From an uncultured Helicobacter sp. (GTDB taxonomy: Bacteria > Campylobacterota > Campylobacteria > Campylobacterales > Helicobacteraceae): 64,000 nt of DNA. The stretch's first letter is position 1. Each line of letters begins with the position of its first letter. The stretch lies in contig NZ_CALBGN010000016.1 of the NCBI RefSeq assembly GCF_937893305.1, forward strand, positions 134,010-198,009, read 5' to 3'. Under the pieces are notes generated by a model. The model was not told the DNA's origin. It searched no databases and worked only from the letters and a program-made list of their open reading frames with translations. A program made the translations under genes and the position numbers. Positions 1 to 6,336 of the stretch are shown one piece after another.

Positions 1-1
1 A

Positions 2-208
2 AAATTTACTTGGTTTGGCGAATGTGTTAAAGAATTTGATGTTACTGAAATAGGAGAACAATATAGCTTAAAAGAGACTATACAAGGTTTATGTGCTAAA
101 GAATTAGATACGCAGCAGATAAAACAAACTAAAGATCTTCATCAAAAACTTAAGGAATTTACTGAAAAAACACCAAAAAATCAAAAGCTAAAAGATTTAG
201 AACGATGA
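2..208 (+). CDS. C-terminal fragment of an unrecognised protein
   Basis: The window opens inside a reading frame that ends with TGA at 206-208 and encodes 68 visible residues, rich in Lys, Glu and Gln (for example the stretch QQIKQTKDLHQKLKEF). No domain is recognisable. Its stop overlaps the recombinase start in an ATGA arrangement, so the two genes are probably translationally coupled and belong to one module. The fragment looks helical and hydrophilic. Function unknown because the N-terminal part lies outside the window. Confidence 0.5.
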   Translation, partial: KFTWFGECVKEFDVTEIGEQYSLKETIQGLCAKELDTQQIKQTKDLHQKLKEFTEKTPKNQKLKDLER

Positions 209-813
209 ATATAGCATACATAAGAGTATCAACAAATAAACAAGAATTAGACTCTCAAAAGTTAGAAATTATGGAGTATTGTCATAAAAATAATATTCAT
301 TTGGATGAAATTTTAGAAGTAAAAATAAGTTCTACAAAATCTCAAGAAAAAAGAAAAATTAAAGATTTAAAACAAAAATTAAAATCAGGAGATCTGTTAA
401 TAGCAACAGAGCTTTCAAGGCTTGGCAGGAGTATGTTGGAAATAATTAATTTAGTGCTTGAGCTAAATGACAATAATATTAATTTTTTATTCCTAAGACA
501 GATTGAACTCAGCAACTTTAACAATCCTAGCTCAAAACTAATCTTATCAATCTATGCATATTTAGCGGAAAATGAAAGAGAGCTGATCGTTAAAAGAACG
601 AAAGCAGGGCTTGAAAATGCAAGAGCTAGTGGCAAAAAATTAGGACGCCCTAAAGGCACTTTAAAAAGCATATATGACAAAGATATAGAAAAAATTAAAA
701 CTTTACTTGATAAAGACTTGCCCATTATGAGTATTTGGAAATTGCTTTATTCTGATAGTGGAAAAACTTATGATGGTTTTTTATGGTTCGTTAAAAAACG
801 AAAATTAAAGTAG
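205..813 (+). CDS. Serine site-specific recombinase (resolvase/invertase family)
   Basis: This 202-residue protein begins MNIAYIRVSTNKQELDSQ, the catalytic N-terminus of small serine recombinases, with the nucleophile serine in YIRVST. The conserved segments ELSRLGRS and YLAENERELIVKRTKAGL follow around residues 69-76 and 116-136. GRPKGT near residue 147 leads into a C-terminal helix-turn-helix. Length and layout fit the Tn3-resolvase/Hin family. It cuts and rejoins DNA at two sites, resolving dimers or inverting or mobilising DNA. It overlaps the preceding gene by 4 bases and converges on a truncated helicase 38 bp away, so it may mark a recombination boundary of the element. No target site was identified. 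Confidence 0.93.
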   Translation: MNIAYIRVSTNKQELDSQKLEIMEYCHKNNIHLDEILEVKISSTKSQEKRKIKDLKQKLKSGDLLIATELSRLGRSMLEIINLVLELNDNNINFLFLRQIELSNFNNPSSKLILSIYAYLAENERELIVKRTKAGLENARASGKKLGRPKGTLKSIYDKDIEKIKTLLDKDLPIMSIWKLLYSDSGKTYDGFLWFVKKRKLK

Positions 814-851
814 ATTAATTTTTCGCTCTAAGGAAATTATAAAAAATTTTA

Positions 852-1160
852 TTATAAAACAATACGACCCTTTTTTAATAGGGAGTAGCTTAATGCAATC
901 CCCATAAGAGTTTTACCTGTTCCCATTTCACTTGAAATAATAAGCGAACGCTTATCTTTTAAATGAGATACACCTGCTGTTATGATTTGAGCCTGTGTTG
1001 GAAAGGGTTTTCTCTTTAATTCTAAAAGAGTATCAATTTCGCTTTTATAATCTAAAGGCTTTTCAATGCCTTTAAATGTCGGGTCAATGATTGTGTTTAG
1101 TTGTTTTCTAATAGAGTCTTTGTTCTCTATTAAAAATTCTTGAAAGCTAATTGTTTCCAT
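852..1160 (-). pseudogene. Truncated superfamily-2 helicase, N-terminal fragment
   Basis: The 102 codons encode the start of a DEAD/SNF2-like ATPase: a Q-motif-like FPTQAQIITAG followed by Walker A in SSEMGTGKTLMGIALSYSLL. The frame stops right after this first motif, so the DExx box and helicase C domain are missing; family members have several hundred residues. The missing part would lie towards the recombinase gene, which ends 38 bp away, so the helicase was probably cut off by a recombination event there. Its start has an AAGGATA Shine-Dalgarno that sits in the downstream arm of an intergenic RNA switch. A functional protein is unlikely. Confidence 0.7.
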
Positions 1161-1253
1161 TTTTTATCCTTATTTTAGATTAAAGCCAAAAGGCTAGAAA
1201 ACAAGGACAGAAATATCCCTAAGTGGGATAAGTTCTATCCCAACTTAAGGGGC
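1161..1253 (-). promoter_or_regulatory. Intergenic RNA switch, copy 1
   Basis: On the minus-strand RNA, GGATAGAA can pair with TTCTGTCC eight bases long. Alternatively CCCTTAAGTTGGGATA pairs with TATCCCACTTAGGG. GTCCTT can also pair with the Shine-Dalgarno AAGGAT of the helicase fragment. The first two pairings exclude each other and so do the first and third, as in the other copies. Confidence 0.6.
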
Positions 1254-1291
1254 TTAGTTACAAATTAATATACAGCATAATATTCCATATA

Positions 1292-1929
1292 TTAAGCAAC
1301 CTTATTTCTTCCCATAAACTCCTTCATATCATTTGACAAGTTATACAATCCATAACTTGTGAAGCAATCAATTAATCCGCCTTCTGTGGTTTCAATTTGG
1401 ACATCATAAATATCCACATTTAACCAATAGTTGGTTTTTTCTATGAGTGCTTCCCAAAGTTTATGTTCTTTTTCAAGGACTTTTTGGGATAGACGATTAA
1501 CGCCACGCATTTCCCTGAGTTTATTTTTTCTGACACATAAAAATCCAGCAAAACCACTATCAAATCTATCAGAAAATTGTCCTCCATTGCCTAAAGATAA
1601 TGCAATACCACTGTGTATATAAGCATACACAGGAGCAAAAAAGTAATCATTTTGCTCTAAGAATTTTGCAATTTCTTCAATAGAATCAAAATCTTCAGAG
1701 ATACTTCTCCCATAGCCTTCTTTTGTCTCTATTTCTTTTGCGCCAAAGTTATATCCTTTTAATGTGCTTAAAAAATGATTTCACTTTCATCAAAAGGACA
1801 ATCCATAAATTCAGCATAACTAATATCATAGATAAAACCTTGACACTCAAATCTAGAGCCTATTAACTCACTTTGATGATTTTCATAATCTTCAAAGTTT
1901 TCTATTAAAATTTCTTTTTTTATTTTCAT
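1292..1929 (-). pseudogene. Phage/plasmid-type accessory protein, frameshifted
   Basis: The frame starts at 1929 with MKIKKEILIENFEDYENHQ and runs 53 codons until a stop caused by a T6 run (A6 on the plus strand at 1770-1775). Adding one T restores a continuous protein of about 212 residues through LKGYNFGAKEIETKEGYG and on to the end at 1292. The downstream part contains YAYIHSGIALS and FSDRFDSGFAGFLCV, motifs of a family often found in phages and conjugative elements that I know only as uncharacterised. A switch copy precedes the start. The frameshift could be phase variation, decay or a base-calling error; function unknown. Confidence 0.65.
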
Positions 1930-2023
1930 TTTTTATCCTTAAAATAAAAGCTTGCAAGTAAGCTAAATAAATACAAGGATAAGCAGTATTCTCCCCGTTG
2001 GGATATGCTTATCCCAACTAGGG
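1930..2023 (-). promoter_or_regulatory. Intergenic RNA switch, copy 2
   Basis: On the minus strand GGATAAGCA pairs perfectly with TGCTTATCC. The competing pairs are CCCTAGTTGGGATA with TATCCCAACGGGG, and TTATCCTT with the Shine-Dalgarno AAGGATAA, an 8-bp perfect match placed 4 bases from the ATG at 1929. The first arm begins about 27 nt after the stop of the upstream toxin gene. Confidence 0.65.
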
Positions 2024-2049
2024 TTTGAAGTCAATAGTAAGATTAGATT

Positions 2050-2421
2050 TTAATTAAACCTAGAATCCATAATTTCATTAATAACATAACGAACCTTTTT
2101 AATGGTTTCTTGTTCCACAAAACCTATCTTTTGTTTAAATCTCTCTTTTGAAAAGGATTTAATTTGTGAGCAATTTATAGCAGAATCTCTATCTAAGCCA
2201 TTGTTTTGATTTTTACTTAACTGAATTAGCCAAAGTCTATTTTTAAATTTGCTTTGCCAAGTTGTTAAGGGAACAGCCCAAATTAAATCTTGTTCTGCAT
2301 TAAAAAAATCATTACTTAGCACGAGAGCAGGACGAATTTTAGCAATCTCTGCACCAACTTGTGGTTCAAAATTTACCAAATAAAGCTCACCATATTTAAT
2401 AGGCTCACTCAATTCCATCAT
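2050..2421 (-). CDS. MazF/PemK-family mRNA interferase toxin
   Basis: The 123-residue protein has the MazF fold signature: YGELYLVNFEPQVGAEIAKIRPALVLSND near the N-terminus, WAVPLTTW in the middle and DSAINCSQIKSFSKERF towards the C-terminus. MazF toxins cut mRNA at short sequences and are held by their cognate antitoxin. The gene overlaps the end of the antitoxin by 17 bases, so translation is coupled. I placed the start at the ATG at 2421, since GGGAG lies just upstream within the antitoxin; a TTG 3 bases further up is also possible. The neighbourhood of an episome-like element suggests an addiction role. Recognition sequence cannot be read from the protein. Confidence 0.88.
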   Translation of the reverse strand: MMELSEPIKYGELYLVNFEPQVGAEIAKIRPALVLSNDFFNAEQDLIWAVPLTTWQSKFKNRLWLIQLSKNQNNGLDRDSAINCSQIKSFSKERFKQKIGFVEQETIKKVRYVINEIMDSRFN

Positions 2422-2647
2422 CAACTCCCAATTCTGCTAATTCTCTTTGCTCTTTTTGATAATCCATATCTTCTTTGGCTTCTCTGAGTCCTTGCAACCA
2501 CATTTGCTTTCTTTTTTCAATGTAAGCTTTTTCGTGCATTTGCAAAAGAGCATTAGCAATCACTTGTGTTTTACTCATTTTAAGCTCCTTAGATAAATTG
2601 TTTAAAATTAAACTTATTTCGTCATTTAGTGCTATGTTTAATCGCAT
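2405..2647 (-). CDS. MazE/ParD-like ribbon-helix-helix antitoxin
   Basis: Eighty residues. The N-terminal MRLNIALNDEISLILNNLSKELKMSKTQVIANALL is a typical ribbon-helix-helix DNA-binding domain, and the acidic, Lys/Glu-rich C-terminal tail (KEQRELAELGVDDGIE) is the expected toxin-wrapping segment. It lies directly upstream of and overlaps the MazF gene, the usual antitoxin-first order. A perfect palindrome (2658-2680) begins only 11 bp ahead of the start codon, so the protein probably represses its own operon together with the toxin. This pair has its own promoter region rather than an RNA switch. Confidence 0.85.
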   Translation of the reverse strand: MRLNIALNDEISLILNNLSKELKMSKTQVIANALLQMHEKAYIEKRKQMWLQGLREAKEDMDYQKEQRELAELGVDDGIE

Positions 2648-2657
2648 TGTGTAATCC

Positions 2658-2680
2658 TATGTGTATAATTTATACACATA
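2658..2680. promoter_or_regulatory. Operator palindrome of the mazEF-like operon
   Basis: TATGTGTAT and ATACACATA form a perfect 9-bp inverted repeat with a 5-bp AT spacer, just upstream of the antitoxin start at 2647. Its position across the likely promoter fits autorepression by a ribbon-helix-helix antitoxin. Confidence 0.6.
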
Positions 2681-2691
2681 TTATACCACAT

Positions 2692-2769
2692 TCATCTCCT
2701 GCTTCTTAGCCAAAGCATAACAAGCGCAATCCAACTAAAAGAAACAGCAAATAAAATTAGAATATCCAC
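2692..2769 (-). CDS. Possible 25-residue membrane peptide
   Basis: Directly after the 118-residue gene (stop at 2778), a GTG-initiated frame encodes VDILILFAVSFSWIALVMLW plus LRSRR, one hydrophobic helix with a positive end. There is no strong Shine-Dalgarno and the start is not ATG. It could be a real small membrane peptide at the end of this operon or the tail of a decayed gene. Low certainty. Confidence 0.25.
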   Translation of the reverse strand: MDILILFAVSFSWIALVMLWLRSRR

Positions 2770-2777
2770 AGGAACGC

Positions 2778-3134
2778 CTAATATAATTTTAAAAAAGCTT
2801 GCGTGATTTTGGATTTAAATAAAGAATATTCAATTAGACCATTAGTCCAAATCTCGCAAATATCAGAACTATTACCATATTCTCTTTGACATTTGCTATA
2901 TTCTTTATCACCACAATAGACACATTCTGAATAATTAAAGATTAAATTATCCACAAATCCATAAGGATCAATATGGATTTCTTTCTCTTCAATTTGATGA
3001 TTCGCAAAAAGCCAATCAATATACTCTTTAAAAAGAGAGAATTGTCTATCTTTACAATGAGAATGTAATCGCTTCAAAACAATTTCTTTTAATTCATTTA
3101 CAGAAACTAAAATGTTTATTTCATACATTTTCAT
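2778..3134 (-). CDS. Hypothetical protein, 118 residues
   Basis: Not recognised. The protein has a soluble, aromatic-rich sequence. A cluster of cysteines in CVYCGDKEYSKCQREYGNSSDIC around residues 77-99 looks like a possible metal-binding knuckle; it is preceded by HIDPYGFVDNLIF. The start overlaps the 3' end of the 99-residue gene by 14 bases, so the two are translated together. Both lie in an operon led by switch copy 3. Base composition matches its neighbours in the accessory element. Confidence 0.55.
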   Translation of the reverse strand: MKMYEINILVSVNELKEIVLKRLHSHCKDRQFSLFKEYIDWLFANHQIEEKEIHIDPYGFVDNLIFNYSECVYCGDKEYSKCQREYGNSSDICEIWTNGLIEYSLFKSKITQAFLKLY

Positions 3135-3420
3135 ACTTCTGATACCTATTATAAACCCAAAATTCTCTAGTTTGACTAGGTGTATGAACTTTTACGCAAA
3201 CTTCTAGCAAAAAACTTTCATAAAATGAAAATTTATCAGCACCTATACACTTTACCTCTCTTGCCGCTTCAAACTCTTCATAAGAAATGTTTTTAAATTT
3301 ACTCTTAAGAAAGTTTTTAACTTTCTCAATGGTGTCAGCAGAATAGTGTAAAGTGCTATTGTTATTCTTGTAATCGTGTTCATAGAGTTGAAAATTCTCT
3401 ATAAAATGTGTTATTCTCAT
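3121..3420 (-). CDS. Hypothetical protein, 99 residues
   Basis: Not recognised. The sequence is hydrophilic with an N-terminal MRITHFIENFQLYEHDYKNN and a C-terminal SQTREFWVYNRYQKY, and no membrane segment. It starts with a clear AAGGAGC Shine-Dalgarno (TACTAAGGAGCAAAAATG on the minus strand) and overlaps the next gene at 3134. The arrangement 3811, 3510, 3420, 3134 forms a compact minus-strand operon of small orphan genes downstream of switch copy 3. Confidence 0.55.
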   Translation of the reverse strand: MRITHFIENFQLYEHDYKNNNSTLHYSADTIEKVKNFLKSKFKNISYEEFEAAREVKCIGADKFSFYESFLLEVCVKVHTPSQTREFWVYNRYQKYENV

Positions 3421-3429
3421 TTTTGCTCC

Positions 3430-3510
3430 TTAGTATTTTTTATTCCAGACTAATTCATTAGGATAAGTAGTCACATCAATAGGCGCGCCTAACCTAAAGT
3501 CTTTCAACAT
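3430..3510 (-). CDS. Possible 26-residue peptide overlapping two genes
   Basis: An ATG at 3510, inside the end of the 105-residue gene, opens MLKDFRLGAPIDVTTYPNEL plus VWNKKY and closes 9 bp before the next gene. It fills the gap between two operon genes exactly. No independent Shine-Dalgarno is obvious, so it would depend on translational coupling. Unrecognised and uncertain. Confidence 0.3.
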   Translation of the reverse strand: MLKDFRLGAPIDVTTYPNELVWNKKY

Positions 3511-3811
3511 AATATCCGCTCTTAGAATCATAAAAAAGCAAGTTTCCTTCTTCAAGGAGTTCTCTTGCTTCTTCATCGCTCCAGTCTCTTTCTGCTATCT
3601 CTCCCCAAACTCCATTTATATAGGCATTATCCCAACACCAAAGTGTATCTCTGAATGATTCATTCAGAACATAGCCCACTTCTGATATGTAGTCAAATAA
3701 CCATTCTTGAATGGATTTAGGGAATCTCCAACCTGTTCTTTCCTCCATACTTTCAAGAGCATAAGAAAGCCATTCTTGTACAGAATCTCCATAAATAATT
3801 ATTTGTTCCAT
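3494..3811 (-). CDS. Hypothetical acidic protein, 105 residues
   Basis: Not recognised. The protein is acidic and tryptophan-rich (RTGWRFPKSIQEWLFDY, RDTLWCWDNAYINGVWG, ERDWSDEEARELLEEG) and has no membrane segment. Such small, acidic, Trp-rich proteins are common in phages and conjugative elements, sometimes as inhibitors of host proteins, but nothing here fixes a role. Its start codon at 3811 has AAAGGATA as Shine-Dalgarno, buried in the last arm of switch copy 3. It heads a four-gene operon. Confidence 0.6.
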   Translation of the reverse strand: MEQIIIYGDSVQEWLSYALESMEERTGWRFPKSIQEWLFDYISEVGYVLNESFRDTLWCWDNAYINGVWGEIAERDWSDEEARELLEEGNLLFYDSKSGYYVERL

Positions 3812-3895
3812 TTTTTTATCCTTTAAAATTAAAAAATTTATAAGGATACAAGCGTGTAGAATCCCAAGTGGGATAGCTTGTATCCCAACTTAGGG
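3812..3895 (-). promoter_or_regulatory. Intergenic RNA switch, copy 3 (type copy)
   Basis: The clearest copy, read on the minus strand. Arm A is at 3881-3895, B (GGGATACAAGC) at 3876-3886, C at 3861-3875, D (GCTTGTATCCTTA) at 3841-3853 and E, holding the Shine-Dalgarno (TAAAGGATA), at 3817-3825. B pairs with D over 10 bp; A pairs with C; D pairs with E over 7 bp plus an AT-rich extension. A-C and D-E can coexist, while B-D excludes both. The stop codon of the upstream gene (3902-3904) is 7 nt before arm A. These 84 bp are identical to copy 9 before bet. Confidence 0.7.
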
Positions 3896-3901
3896 CTTAG
3901 A

Positions 3902-4078
3902 TTATCGCAAAACTTTTAAATTAGCTAAAAAAGCAATAAAGTTTGCGCTTGTTGCTATTATTGCTAGCATAACAAAGGCATTAAAACCATTTATGGCATA
4001 GAGGTAAAATCCATACCAAGTGGTTGCCAATATCGCCGTAGCAAAAAATATCAATGTTAAACCTAAAAGATTTTTCAT
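3902..4078 (-). CDS. Small two-helix membrane protein, 58 residues
   Basis: The frame starts at ATG 4078 with MKNLLGLTLIFFATAILATT and continues with WYGFYLYAING and VMLAIIATSANFIAFLANLKVLR, giving two predicted membrane helices with a short loop. An AATAAGGAGT Shine-Dalgarno precedes the start and forms part of switch copy 4. No family recognised. Its stop falls 7 nt before arm A of switch copy 3, so a terminating ribosome would touch that element. Confidence 0.55.
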   Translation of the reverse strand: MKNLLGLTLIFFATAILATTWYGFYLYAINGFNAFVMLAIIATSANFIAFLANLKVLR

Positions 4079-4153
4079 TTTGACTCCTTATTTTTGACAA
4101 TAAATAAGGATACAAGTGTAGAACCCTGTTGGGACTTGTATCCCAACGCGGGC
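4079..4153 (-). promoter_or_regulatory. Intergenic RNA switch, copy 4
   Basis: GGATACAAGT pairs perfectly with ACTTGTATCC. CCCGCGTTGGGA pairs with TCCCAACAGGG. TCCTTATTT pairs perfectly over 9 bp with AAATAAGGA, the Shine-Dalgarno region of the 58-residue gene. Compared with copy 3, both arms of the sequestering stem have changed together. Confidence 0.65.
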
Positions 4154-4177
4154 TGATAAAAAGAAATTAATACAACG

Positions 4178-4252
4178 AAGCTTTATGTTTTAGCTTCCTT
4201 GTGTATTTGCTTCTATCGCTCACAGAGCGTGTAGAGAGATTGATTTCTCTCT
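4178..4252 (-). other. Three tandem hairpins after a 19-codon frame
   Basis: Three perfect inverted repeats follow one another: GAAGCT...AGCTTC (4178-4198), CGCTC ACA GAGCG (4217-4229) and AGAGAGA...TCTCTCT (4233-4252). No long reading frame spans them. They could be an intergenic structured RNA or a processing region; a U-tract expected of an intrinsic terminator is lacking. Confidence 0.4.
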
Positions 4253-4311
4253 TATATGAAGCAAATATATTTAAATCTCTTTTTTTGATTTTTTTGTGTT
4301 TGTTTTTTCAT
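4252..4311 (-). CDS. Possible 19-residue basic leader peptide
   Basis: ATG at 4311, preceded by AAAGGAATCCACA, opens a 19-residue basic peptide (MKKQTQKNQKKRFKYICFI). Its stop lies in the third of three tandem hairpins. The Shine-Dalgarno is the last arm of switch copy 5, which suggests that the frame is really translated. It may be a leader peptide, a tiny toxin or the head of a gene that has decayed. Confidence 0.35.
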   Translation of the reverse strand: MKKQTQKNQKKRFKYICFI

Positions 4312-4393
4312 TGTGGATTCCTTTATTATAAAATTAAAACAAAGGAATAGAAGTCTCCCAAAGTTAGGGATAAATCTATCCCTAAACTTGGGC
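4312..4393 (-). promoter_or_regulatory. Intergenic RNA switch, copy 5
   Basis: GGGATAGA pairs with TCTATTCC (one G-U). CCCAAGTTTAGGGATA pairs with TATCCCTAACTTTGGG. ATTCCTTT pairs perfectly with the Shine-Dalgarno AAAGGAAT. The changed bases in the last stem, relative to TATCCTT/AAGGATA elsewhere, are compensatory. Confidence 0.65.
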
Positions 4394-4423
4394 TAAGTTA
4401 TTTATTTAGCAGAATCATTTAAT

Positions 4424-4819
4424 TTAGAGTAGCTTAATAATAGCAACCGCTAAACCAACAGTAGCAATTTGAAAACCAACAAGCCACTTAATAATGTCTG
4501 ATTTTGCTTCAGCAATTTCTGCTCTGACTTGACTAATTTCTGCTCTGACTTGACTAATTTCTGCTCTGACTTGACTAATTTCTGCTTTAACAAAGTCTTT
4601 TGTTGCAAGCTCTTGAAGTGTTTCATCAACAACTTTTTGATTAAGCTCTTTAACATTAAGCGCATTTGCTTCCAACATAGACTCTACAACATTAACAGCT
4701 TCATTAACAATAGCTTCTTTGTTTTGATTATTAGATTTAATCCAATCAAAAAGCTTGTTAATAAAGTTTTCAATAACAACTCTTTTGTCATAACTTAATA
4801 CATTATTAGAAGTCATCAT
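4424..4819 (-). CDS. Coiled-coil protein with C-terminal membrane anchor (paralogue 1 of 5)
   Basis: The 131-residue protein has a helical N-terminal half, the family signature ELATKDFVKAEI near residue 72, three exact heptads AEISQVR encoded by a 21-bp tandem repeat (4517-4579), then AEIAEAKSDIIKW and a terminal membrane helix (LVGFQIATVGLAVAIIKLL). The layout resembles the CCDC90/DUF1640-type coiled-coil membrane proteins, an assignment I hold loosely. Four relatives lie at 9781, 23199, 23636 and 30614. The start could be the first or second of two adjacent ATGs; GGAG favours the second. Function unknown; a C-tail-anchored oligomer in the inner membrane is the likely form. Confidence 0.65.
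   Translation of the reverse strand: MMTSNNVLSYDKRVVIENFINKLFDWIKSNNQNKEAIVNEAVNVVESMLEANALNVKELNQKVVDETLQELATKDFVKAEISQVRAEISQVRAEISQVRAEIAEAKSDIIKWLVGFQIATVGLAVAIIKLL
4517..4579. repeat. Three in-frame 21-bp tandem repeats
   Basis: The unit TTTCTGCTCTGACTTGACTAA occurs three times back to back and encodes the heptad AEISQVR on the minus strand. Gain or loss of a unit would change coiled-coil length by one heptad without breaking the frame. Confidence 0.85.
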
Positions 4820-4921
4820 ATCTCCTTTAAGTTACATTATATCATTTTTTAAGCATATTGGAATGCGTTCATTTGCATAAAGAAAAATTAAATCCATTTA
4901 TTCTAAGTATTGTTGGCATTT

Positions 4922-5104
4922 TTACCCCCTTTTTGTGATTACATTATAGATTTCTTCTACAACTATAATCCAAAAACAAGAAATAAATCTTAATGTGGCA
5001 AATAATCCTTGATTGAGCCTTTTTGTAAGCATTAAAAACAAGAATCCTAACACCACACTAAGTCCAAAATACCAAGCCATAAATAAACCAAAAGTGCAAA
5101 TCAT
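4922..5104 (-). CDS. Small membrane protein, 60 residues
   Basis: Begins MICTFGLFMAWYFGLSVVLG with two hydrophobic segments (residues 5-27 and 33-52) separated by the basic TKRLNQG. AAGGAGTTATA precedes the start. It lies 36 bp after the 88-residue gene in the same orientation and is probably part of its operon. No family recognised. Confidence 0.5.
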   Translation of the reverse strand: MICTFGLFMAWYFGLSVVLGFLFLMLTKRLNQGLFATLRFISCFWIIVVEEIYNVITKRG

Positions 5105-5139
5105 TATAACTCCTTATTAAACTAAATTATATCGCATTT

Positions 5140-5406
5140 CTAGCTAGCATTAGCAATACTAGAAATGTTACCATTGTTGTCAAAATACACTTGATATAGC
5201 CTTTCTTTTAAAGAAGTTTCATAGCTGTATCCTGTGTAGATTTTTTCATAACTAGAGATTCCTAAAAGATTGCTTTTATAGTAGTATCTCCACCATACAT
5301 TGCCTGCTTTTACGCAGTAGAAATCTTTTTTCTTATCCTTAAACATTTCTCTTGGATTAAGTTTATTTCTTAGCAAAATCCAAGCAAAAGCATTATTTGC
5401 CTGCAT
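5140..5406 (-). CDS. Hypothetical protein, 88 residues
   Basis: Not recognised. Soluble and aromatic-rich (GNVWWRYYYKSNLLG, KIYTGYSYETSLKERLY). The start at 5406 has an ideal AAGGAGCAAAT and is 10 bp after the stop of the frameshifted gene at 5416, so it belongs to the operon headed by switch copy 6. The repeated Trp/Tyr pattern resembles small beta-sheet accessory proteins of phages, but no role can be given. Confidence 0.5.
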   Translation of the reverse strand: MQANNAFAWILLRNKLNPREMFKDKKKDFYCVKAGNVWWRYYYKSNLLGISSYEKIYTGYSYETSLKERLYQVYFDNNGNISSIANAS

Positions 5407-5415
5407 ATTTGCTCC

Positions 5416-5855
5416 TTAAACTAATCCACGAATTTTGAGTTCTCTATACTCTGCTTCACTTAGCAGATTCTCTTGCCCTAACTTATAAGTTGTGACAAGA
5501 GTTGCTCCATAAAGCCCTATTCTTTCTAAAACTACGACAATGCCTGTGGCTTCATCAATGATTTTTTGAGAAATGGACTTATGGTTACAACCATTCTCTA
5601 AGGTTTTGCTCTTACGAATTGCCCTAGAGATTGCACCTGCTAACTCATCTTTCTCAGCCTCTTCAAAGCGTTGAACGATTCTCTCAGCAAAATGAGTTGT
5701 TGAGCTAATACCGTTTGAAAAATGTCTTTGCGCCTTTACAAAAAGAAATTTTTCATCTCCCTTTGTTTTTTAGCTTCTTTTTGTGCCACAGCTTTTGCTG
5801 TTTTCTCTACTACTAGTTGCAATAGAGAATTAATTGTTATAAAATTCGTTGTCAT
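5416..5855 (-). pseudogene. HFxER-type small protein, frameshifted
   Basis: The start at 5855 gives MTTNFITINSLLQLVVEKTA and continues to KKQREMK, where an A5 run (plus-strand T5 at 5749-5753) causes a stop two codons later. One more A restores KFLFVKAQRHFSNGISSTTH and the rest of a protein of about 147 residues ending at 5416. The distal part has HFAERIVQR, IVVVLERIGLYGATLVTTYK, the same pattern as the 76-residue gene at 6031 (HFLEQMQTR ... VATLVTAWK), which looks like the DUF4258/RelE-like fold. So two related small proteins stand side by side. Frame loss may be phase variation or decay. Confidence 0.55.
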
Positions 5856-5936
5856 TTTTTTATCCTTGTAGCAAAAAAGCCCAAAGAAAATGACAACACT
5901 ACGCCCTTAAGGGAAGTATTTCATTCCCTTGTGGGC
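5856..5936 (-). promoter_or_regulatory. Intergenic RNA switch, copy 6 (divergent)
   Basis: GCCCACAAGGGAA pairs with TTCCCTTAAGGGC. GGGAATGA pairs with TCATTTTC using two G-U pairs. TTCTT can pair weakly with AAGGA of the Shine-Dalgarno. The stems are retained but the sequence has drifted from the TATCC pattern. Confidence 0.45.
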
Positions 5937-6030
5937 TAGAATAAAGCTATTGCTAGCTACAAAGACACCATTTTTGATGTCTAACCTATATGCAGAATTT
6001 GTTTGAGTTTAACTACACACAAACTCTGTT

Positions 6031-6261
6031 TCAATTTCTCTTTTTTTTTCTATTACCTTTCCAAGCAGTTACAAGTGTTGCAACTCCTTTGTTTTTGCTG
6101 TATTGCACCACAAATGTATAACTACCATTTGTGATTTCAAACAGATTTCTATGTGGATTCTTACTAATTTCAAGCAAGATATATCCACATAGAGAAAGGT
6201 CTTTAATACTCCTAGTTTGCATTTGTTCTAAAAAATGCTTACTTGGAATGATTTTTATCAT
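6031..6261 (-). CDS. DUF4258-like small protein (possible toxin or RNase fold)
   Basis: Seventy-six residues: MIKIIPSKHFLEQMQTRSIK at the start, then SKNPHRNLFEITNGSYTFVV and VATLVTAWKGNRKKKRN at the end. The order, a His-Phe followed by paired Arg/Gln and a terminal beta strand with TAW, recalls DUF4258 domains, which share the fold of RelE/ColE5-type RNases. No antitoxin-like gene is adjacent. It is led by switch copy 7 and sits upstream of a frameshifted relative at 5416-5855. The family call is tentative. Confidence 0.5.
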   Translation of the reverse strand: MIKIIPSKHFLEQMQTRSIKDLSLCGYILLEISKNPHRNLFEITNGSYTFVVQYSKNKGVATLVTAWKGNRKKKRN

Positions 6262-6325
6262 TTATTCTCCTTAATGTGGTTTTATAAAAAGAATTATCCC
6301 TGTTGGGATAGCTCCCAACGCGGGC
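6262..6325 (-). promoter_or_regulatory. Intergenic RNA switch, copy 7 (shortened)
   Basis: CCCGCGTTGGGA pairs with TCCCAACAGGG. ATTCTTTTT pairs over 9 bp (two G-U) with AAGGAGAAT, the Shine-Dalgarno region of the gene starting at 6261. The middle B-D stem seems lost. Arm A starts 13 nt after the upstream stop codon. Confidence 0.5.
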
Positions 6326-6336
6326 TGAACTCTGAA

